From positions 1 to 6,222 of the forward strand of contig QKHD01000329.1 in the NCBI GenBank assembly GCA_003250175.1: 6,222 nucleotides of DNA, read 5' to 3'. Made by a program: the position numbers and the translations under genes. Shown here piece by piece: positions 1-4,734 of this stretch (its first letter is position 1; each line of letters starts with the position of its first letter). The notes under the pieces are model-generated. The model worked only from the letters and a program-made list of their open reading frames with translations, did no database searches and had not been told where the DNA came from. The DNA is from Helicobacteraceae bacterium (lineage in GTDB: Bacteria > Campylobacterota > Campylobacteria > Campylobacterales > SZUA-545).

Positions 1-912
1 AAATAAAAAGGTAAAGAGCAGATCGGTGCGCTCCGTATCTTGCAGAAGCGGATTGACCTCGGCAATGACGTAGAGGGGGCCATCCTGGCAGAGGTTGATC
101 TGTTTGCCGTAGTACTGGTCACTGAGGGCACTTCCCGATTGCAGCATGGCGTTAAAGAATTTGCCCAGGGGCGTTTTATGAACACTGGGGTGATCCATAT
201 CTTTGGACCAGGCGTACTCCGGATCCGGATGGATCAGGAAGTTGCCGTTTTGATCCAGCAGGTAGTAGATATAGTTGGAGGAGATAGTGGCCGCTTCAAG
301 CATCTCGGAGATAAAGAGGTTGATCACCAGGTAGCCACCGATCTCCCGAGTCAGCCGCACCGGTGTGCCGACACGTACCGTCGGCTGGATAGGGATCACC
401 ACCCGGCCCTGTTCTTGGTTTAGATCAATGGGTGAGACCCAGACGGCCCCGTTTTCGGTCTGCTGCAGAGCGTGGACGTAGTAACGGTCCGATTTATCCT
501 GCAGGCTTTTTTGGGGAACCACAAAGGGCTGACCGTCAGCCAGGCTGCGTTCGATCCGGATGATCTCCTGACCCGTGTAGCTGAGAAAACGCATCTGCAT
601 GATTTCCGGCTGGGTCTTGGTGAGGGTAAAGAGAAAATCACGGGCGGCGGAGAAGTTTTTGGCCGTGAGCTTTTCGGTAAACTCCCCACTTGAGGCGATG
701 GCCCGGGTCATGACGATCATATCCTCGATATGGTGGCGCAGCAGGGCCTCTTTGGCGTTGACCTCCCCCTTGGCGCTTTCGACCAGCTGGGCGGAGAGGT
801 GGCGGTTGGCTTCGTAGAAAACCAGAAAGATGGTGCCCCAGACGATAAGCCCGCTTAGAAGCAGAAAGGTTAGAAAAAGATGCCCCTTGGTGCGCGCATG
901 GATGGAGAGCAT
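1..912 (-). CDS. Membrane sensor protein with periplasmic double-sensory (Cache-like) domain, N-terminal part only
   Basis: The frame is open for 304 codons from the ATG at 912-910 to the left edge, so the C-terminus and output domain are missing. Residues 11-33 form a transmembrane helix. Residues of about 34-295 are a large extracytoplasmic domain, and a second membrane helix seems to begin at about 297 (TDLLFTFLF). The domain carries motifs I associate with the double sensory domain of two-component sensor kinases: YTGQEIIRIER at 112-122, LQDKSDRYY at 137-145, VSPIDLNQEQG at 159-169, GYLVINL at 193-199, and DQNGNFLIHPDPE at 220-232. Known relatives end in histidine kinase, GGDEF/EAL or chemoreceptor output modules, and which applies here cannot be seen. 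The start codon overlaps the stop of the upstream assembly ATPase gene (TAATG) with no good Shine-Dalgarno site, suggesting translational coupling. The position is where a pilus platform gene (mshG/ctsF) would be expected. The sensor call is fairly secure; the output and ligand are unknown. Confidence 0.8.
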   Translation of the reverse strand, partial: MLSIHARTKGHLFLTFLLLSGLIVWGTIFLVFYEANRHLSAQLVESAKGEVNAKEALLRHHIEDMIVMTRAIASSGEFTEKLTAKNFSAARDFLFTLTKTQPEIMQMRFLSYTGQEIIRIERSLADGQPFVVPQKSLQDKSDRYYVHALQQTENGAVWVSPIDLNQEQGRVVIPIQPTVRVGTPVRLTREIGGYLVINLFISEMLEAATISSNYIYYLLDQNGNFLIHPDPEYAWSKDMDHPSVHKTPLGKFFNAMLQSGSALSDQYYGKQINLCQDGPLYVIAEVNPLLQDTERTDLLFTFLF

Positions 913-914
913 TA
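910..914 (-). promoter_or_regulatory. TAATG stop-start overlap joining the ATPase and sensor genes
   Basis: The ATPase stop TAA (914-912) shares one base with the sensor ATG (912-910). No strong Shine-Dalgarno sequence sits at the usual distance upstream, so the sensor is probably translated by re-initiation after the ATPase gene. That would tie the amounts of the two proteins together. Confidence 0.55.
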
Positions 915-2600
915 GAGTTTCGCTACCCGCATGATCTCTTCGACGGTGGTAATGCCCTGGGCGGCTTTTTGGATGCCGTCCGTAAACATCGGCTCAAACC
1001 CGTTTTCTATGGCGATGGCGGTGATCTCCTGCTTGGAGGCCCCCTTGACCACGGCGGTGGCCAGGGCGTCGTTAAACTCGAGCACCTCGCTGATGATGGT
1101 CCGGCCGATGTAGCCGCTCATGTTGCATTTTTTGCACCCCTTGCCCCGGTGAAACTCCGGAGCCTGCCCCGGTGCCAGGTGGGGAGTGATCTCTTTGAGA
1201 ATCTCATCGGGCAGGGTGATGGGCTGTTTGCAGTAGGGGCAGACCTTTCGAACAAGCCGCTGGGCCTGGATGGCGATGATGGAGCTGGAGACCAAAAAGG
1301 GTTCGATCCCCATGTCCACGATCCGGGTAACGGCTCCGGCAGCATCGTTGGTGTGCAGGGTGGTAAAGACCAGGTGGCCGGTGAGAGCGGCCTGCACGGC
1401 GATGGAGAGGGTCTCTTTGTCTCGGGATTCCCCGACCATGATGATGTCCGGATCCTGGCGCAGAATGGAGCGCAGGGCCGTGGCGAAGGTGAGGTCGGCC
1501 TTTTCATTCACCTGCACCTGTTGAATCAGTTTCATCTGGTACTCCACCGGGTCTTCGACGGTAATGATCTTGCGGTTGACGTTTTTGATCTCGTTAAGAC
1601 CCGCATAGAGGGTGGTGGTCTTTCCGCTTCCCGTGGGGCCGGTGACGAAGATGATTCCGTAGGGTGCCCCCATGGCTTTGCGGAACCGCGCCGTATTGCG
1701 CTCGTTAAACCCGATGGCATCGAGCTGAATAAGCACCTTGGATTTGTCCAGAATACGCATGACCACCGATTCGCCGTGGTTGACCGGCAGGGTGGAGAGA
1801 CGGAAGTCGTACTCGTTTTCATCGACCGTCAGGCTGAAACGGCCGTCCTGGGGTTTGCGCCGTTCGGCGATATCGATGTTGCCCAGGAGCTTGACCCGGG
1901 AGGCCAGGGGCGGATAGATGTCGGCGGGGAAAGTGTAGAGCTCTTCTAGGAAGCCGTCGATCCGGGCTCGGACGTGGCACTCGATTTTGGAGGGTTCGAT
2001 GTGGATGTCGCTTGCCTTTTTCCGGATGGCGGAGGTGATGATGATCTCAATCAGGCGCATGATGGCCGATTCGCTGTCGTCGCGTTTGAGGCCCCCTTCC
2101 ATCTCCCGTTTGACATCGGCTAGGGTGTCCTTGAGGCTCTCAAAACTCTCCAATCGGGCGATGAGTTTTTTGATCTCTTTGGTGGGGGTGACATTGACAC
2201 GCATGGGAATATTGGGGATGAGGCGCTGGATGGTATCCTGTGCCTCATAATCCAGGGGGTCGGCAAAGAGTACGTCGATGACGTCGGGCTCGTTTTCCAG
2301 ATGGGTGGCGTTGCGGTAGGGGAGGGCAAGGGTGCGTTTGATTACGCCGAGAGGGATCTTTTCCGCCACCTGCACGTCAAACTCGATGGTGCCCGGTTCG
2401 AGGTAGCGAACCCCCAGCTGTTCGGCGAGGACCTGCAGCATCGCCTCTTCCTGAACGTACTCTTTTTCAATGAGGATTTCCCCCAGTTTTTTCATGCCTC
2501 CGGAGCTCTTTTGCTCGGCAAAGGCTTCATCCACCTGGGTAGGGGTCAAGAGCCCCTTTTCGATCAGCAGGTCGCCCAGACGGATTTTTTGGTGTTGCAT
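912..2600 (-). CDS. mshE: MshE/PilB/GspE-family pilus assembly ATPase with MshEN domain
   Basis: This 562-residue cytoplasmic hexameric ATPase would power pilin or pseudopilin polymerisation. Residues 1-150 are an MshEN domain with two related motifs, RLGDLLIEKGLLTPTQVDEA from residue 7 and KLGEILIEKEYVQEEAMLQV from residue 38. In MshE homologues this motif pair binds c-di-GMP. The ATPase core has Walker A GPTGSGKTT at 321-329, the Asp box ITVEDPVEY at 346-354, Walker B RQDPDIIMVGESRD at 381-394, and the His box LTGHLVFTTLHTND at 407-419 or so. A zinc-type tetracysteine motif is present (C454, C457, C489, C492). Length is normal for the family. One deviation is Ser392 in GESRD, where a hydrophobic residue (GEIRD/GEMRD) is usual. 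The gene starts 12 bases after the preceding stop with only a weak ribosome site, and its stop overlaps the sensor's start. The family is certain; MshE instead of PilB, GspE or CtsE rests on the MshEN motifs and the gene order. Confidence 0.93.
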   Translation of the reverse strand: MQHQKIRLGDLLIEKGLLTPTQVDEAFAEQKSSGGMKKLGEILIEKEYVQEEAMLQVLAEQLGVRYLEPGTIEFDVQVAEKIPLGVIKRTLALPYRNATHLENEPDVIDVLFADPLDYEAQDTIQRLIPNIPMRVNVTPTKEIKKLIARLESFESLKDTLADVKREMEGGLKRDDSESAIMRLIEIIITSAIRKKASDIHIEPSKIECHVRARIDGFLEELYTFPADIYPPLASRVKLLGNIDIAERRKPQDGRFSLTVDENEYDFRLSTLPVNHGESVVMRILDKSKVLIQLDAIGFNERNTARFRKAMGAPYGIIFVTGPTGSGKTTTLYAGLNEIKNVNRKIITVEDPVEYQMKLIQQVQVNEKADLTFATALRSILRQDPDIIMVGESRDKETLSIAVQAALTGHLVFTTLHTNDAAGAVTRIVDMGIEPFLVSSSIIAIQAQRLVRKVCPYCKQPITLPDEILKEITPHLAPGQAPEFHRGKGCKKCNMSGYIGRTIISEVLEFNDALATAVVKGASKQEITAIAIENGFEPMFTDGIQKAAQGITTVEEIMRVAKL

Positions 2601-2612
2601 GGTTGGCTCGCT

Positions 2613-3152
2613 TTACCAGTAGTAGTATTGTTGGATGAGTTGGTTGCCTCGGAATTGTTTGAGTTCGATCTTTTTATGCCGTGCGGTCTCCACCACCTGC
2701 ATGCGGTAGTTGTAGGTGCCGTCATCCAGCAGGAAGGTCTCGCCCTCCTGGGTGAATTTTCCGCGCACGTAGAGGTCGAAGACCCGGGAGAGGACATAAT
2801 CGACCTGGGGGACCCGCACACCGGAGATGTCGATGCCGTCAACCAGCGCATAGTAGAGCATCTTTTTCTGGAAAAGGATGGTCGCATAGAAAGCGGCATT
2901 TTGGCGCGCTTCCGCGGTTTTTTTCAACAAAACGATGGGGTTGGGCAGCAGGTCGACGATGTGCACCTGCAAGCAGGAGAAGGCGACCGCGTTAATCAGG
3001 GTTTCGTCTTCACGGTAGGAGCGCAGTATCTTGGAGCCTTCGATACAGACCTCTTTATAGGATTTGTCCTGATACTGTTTAAGAATCTCCGCACGGCTCG
3101 CCGCCAGAAGCGATGCCGATGCCAGAACCAGTAGAATAAACTTTTTCATCAT
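2613..3152 (-). CDS. Uncharacterised exported protein (179 aa) within the pilus operon
   Basis: I do not recognise a named family with confidence. The protein starts MMKKF and has a clear Sec signal peptide (hydrophobic residues 5-18, likely cleavage after A21), so the mature protein should be periplasmic or outer-membrane associated. There is no lipobox cysteine. The mature part has two cysteines (C36 and C60) that could form a disulfide, a mostly helical first half, and a polar second half ending in the aromatic run YYYW. From memory the segment around CIEGSKIL resembles hypothetical proteins in Campylobacterota pilus-type loci. The first ATG is favoured because an AAGG ribosome site lies 9 bases upstream, and a second in-frame ATG follows immediately. 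The gene begins 6 bases after the TPR gene's stop and ends 12 bases before the ATPase gene. Its position implies a role in the same machine, perhaps a periplasmic accessory or pilotin-like factor, but that is inference. Confidence 0.82.
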   Translation of the reverse strand: MMKKFILLVLASASLLAASRAEILKQYQDKSYKEVCIEGSKILRSYREDETLINAVAFSCLQVHIVDLLPNPIVLLKKTAEARQNAAFYATILFQKKMLYYALVDGIDISGVRVPQVDYVLSRVFDLYVRGKFTQEGETFLLDDGTYNYRMQVVETARHKKIELKQFRGNQLIQQYYYW

Positions 3153-3165
3153 GTCAGATTACCTT
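3150..3165 (-). promoter_or_regulatory. Ribosome binding site of the exported 179-aa protein
   Basis: AAGG on the minus strand (3165-3162) spans the end of the TPR gene and lies 9 bases before the first ATG (3152-3150) and 12 before the second. This favours the first of the two adjacent ATG codons. Confidence 0.5.
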
Positions 3166-3941
3166 ATGGTGTTGTAGAGTTCCCGGATACGCAGGGAGTC
3201 ACGTTGCTGCAGGTAGGTTTCCAGAGCGGTTTTTGCCTGATCGGTCTCTCCGAGCTTGAGGGCGGCGGAGGCAAAGAGGAACCAGCTCTCGTCATCCGCC
3301 TTGTCCAGTTCATTGGCCTTCAACGCCCACTCACGTGCCTTGTCAAAACGGTTCTCCCCAAAGTAGAAACGGGCGACACGGATACTCGACGCGTAGGAGG
3401 GATCGGCAATGTAGCCTTCCAGCAACTGCTGCTCCTGCTCCACGGGCGGAATCTCCTCGCTGGTGATCTCCACCATCTGGGCGTCGTTCTCTTCGGAGGT
3501 CTCCACAACGGGCTCTTCCGGGGTCATGGCCGCCAGCCGGGCGGGGATCTCCGTCTCGAAACTCTGATCCAAGCGGATCAGAGGGGGTTCCACATCGGGA
3601 AGGGGTTCTGCTTCCGGAGCCGGGGCAGGCTGCTTGGCCGCCACGGCAACCGTGGGGTGAACCGGCTCGTCCGCTGCCGGTTTTTCAACTACCGCTGCCG
3701 GTGCCTCCTCCGCTTTGGGGGCCACATGCTCCGGAGCTTTGACGACCTCAGCCACAGCAGGCTTGGGTTGGGGTTTTGGCGCTTCAGCCTGGGGTGCGGA
3801 GGCAGGTGTTCCGCCTGCCGGTTGGTAGTATATTACCCCCACCGCACCCAGAACCAACAGCGGTAGCGCCACGAGATAGGCGATGCGCTGTTTGCGCTTG
3901 CTTCTCTCCCACTGTTGTTCCAGTTGTTCGAATCTATCCAT
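3159..3941 (-). CDS. MshN-like single-pass membrane protein with Pro/Ala-rich stalk and C-terminal TPR-like repeats
   Basis: This 260-residue protein has a short cytoplasmic N-terminus (1-19, rich in charged residues and Gln), one transmembrane helix at about 20-38, and a long low-complexity stalk at about 40-175. The stalk is rich in Pro, Ala, Glu and Lys, similar to TonB-like periplasm-spanning linkers. Residues of about 180-250 are helical and TPR-like, with the pattern A-R-x-Y/F...FDKAREWALKA...W-x-L-F-A-A-L-x-L-G. The topology is probably N-in with the repeats in the periplasm. MshN of MSHA pili and CtsX of the Campylobacter transformation system occupy the same place after an AAA ATPase gene. 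A role in bridging inner-membrane components to the secretin is inferred from topology. The ATG overlaps the end of the AAA gene by 8 bases (ATGGATAG), with a weak AAGA ribosome site 6 bases before it. Domain layout is secure; equivalence to MshN is likely but not proven. Confidence 0.82.
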   Translation of the reverse strand: MDRFEQLEQQWERSKRKQRIAYLVALPLLVLGAVGVIYYQPAGGTPASAPQAEAPKPQPKPAVAEVVKAPEHVAPKAEEAPAAVVEKPAADEPVHPTVAVAAKQPAPAPEAEPLPDVEPPLIRLDQSFETEIPARLAAMTPEEPVVETSEENDAQMVEITSEEIPPVEQEQQLLEGYIADPSYASSIRVARFYFGENRFDKAREWALKANELDKADDESWFLFASAALKLGETDQAKTALETYLQQRDSLRIRELYNTIR

Positions 3942-4734
3942 GAATCATCTTTAAATCAAGTGCCGCCATCTCGATGTATTTGTTTTTGAGATGGCCTCCC
4001 AAAAAGTTCTTTATGCCCGTCATACGCCATTCGAGGATTTCTAAGATCCTATGCATGAGGCGATTTATATCCCTAAGATTACCCTTAGTTAGTTTATAAA
4101 TACGTTTAAAATTTGTTTTTCCAAATAAATTGGAAAGTTCCAGGTTGCCTAAGAGAAGAAACTTTTTGTTGATGTACTCGCCGATCTGCTCCGCCGAGAG
4201 GTAGCCCAGCTCGATGGTTTCGAAGGTGCGGGTCTTGAAGTGGTCTCTGGCCCAGAGGGCTTCGTCCTTGATATCGTGGATGACGATAATAAATTTGAAT
4301 ACGGGCAGGTTGGAGAGAATCCGGATCCACTCCAGCTGGGCTTCACTGTACATCTGGGCCTCGTCCAGCAGAATGTAGACCGGGTCGGCGGACCGGGTTT
4401 TAAACTGTTCGAGCAGGGCCTGTCTGGTGATGGAGGGCTCCGGACGCTTGCCGGTTATTGTCTCCCATATGTCCAGCAGCGAATCGTGGGGGTCAAAGAC
4501 CGGTTCGGGGAAGTAAAAGAGGGGCAGGTCGGTGTGGTAGTTTTCAAAAAAACGGTGCACGACGTAGCTCTTGCCCGTCCCCGGGCGGCCGTAGATCAGG
4601 ATGATTTTAAAGGGATTTTTGGTGGCGTTTTGCAGTTTGCTCAGCGCCGTTCGGGTGCCGGGGATATCGACGTAAAAGCGGTTGGCCTCGGAGTCTTCAA
4701 AGAGCGCCTTGGCCGCGGAGAGATCGAGGCTCAC
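3934..4734 (-). CDS. mshM: ExeA/MshM-type AAA ATPase
   Basis: This 266-residue protein is an AAA-family ATPase of the ExeA/MshM group, which in pilus and type II secretion loci helps assemble or position the secretin. Walker A is GRPGTGKS at residues 49-56 and Walker B is ILLDEAQ at 121-127. The region after beta-strand 4 reads FIIVIHD (148-154), where sensor-1 residues usually lie. The C-terminal lid carries the family-typical TKGNLRDINRLMHRILE at 216-232. Unlike ExeA, it has no peptidoglycan-binding extension and no transmembrane helix. It starts with GTG within the secretin gene's stop (GTGA overlap) and has an AAGG ribosome site 7 bases upstream. Its stop overlaps the next gene by 8 bases. 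The stretch coding for residues of about 199-218 is unusually AT-rich compared with the rest. Position directly after the secretin matches mshL-mshM and ctsD-ctsP. The ATPase call is firm; the symbol rests on gene order and size. Confidence 0.88.
   Translation of the reverse strand: MSLDLSAAKALFEDSEANRFYVDIPGTRTALSKLQNATKNPFKIILIYGRPGTGKSYVVHRFFENYHTDLPLFYFPEPVFDPHDSLLDIWETITGKRPEPSITRQALLEQFKTRSADPVYILLDEAQMYSEAQLEWIRILSNLPVFKFIIVIHDIKDEALWARDHFKTRTFETIELGYLSAEQIGEYINKKFLLLGNLELSNLFGKTNFKRIYKLTKGNLRDINRLMHRILEILEWRMTGIKNFLGGHLKNKYIEMAALDLKMIHG
4118..4136. repeat. Short inverted repeat within the AAA ATPase gene
   Basis: tttccaa (4118-4124) and ttggaaa (4130-4136) form a perfect 7-base stem around a 5-base loop, inside the most AT-rich part of the window. 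The strong AT content makes chance formation likely. There is no T-run on the minus-strand side, so it is not a convincing terminator. Confidence 0.3.

Noticed and set aside
420..689. Minus-strand 89-codon frame
   Set aside because: Out of frame within the sensor gene, whose own frame stays open for 304 codons and carries family motifs.
969..1949. Plus-strand open frame of 326 codons
   Set aside because: Antisense to the highly conserved ATPase core. The product is a Gly/Asp/Val-rich composition typical of an antisense shadow.
2301..3134. Plus-strand open frame of 277 codons
   Set aside because: Antisense to the ATPase N-domain and the exported protein, with no domain or sensible ribosome site.
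4118..4136. Inverted repeat considered as a terminator or attenuator
   Set aside because: It is inside a coding region, the stem is AT-rich and weak, and no U-tract follows on the transcribed strand.
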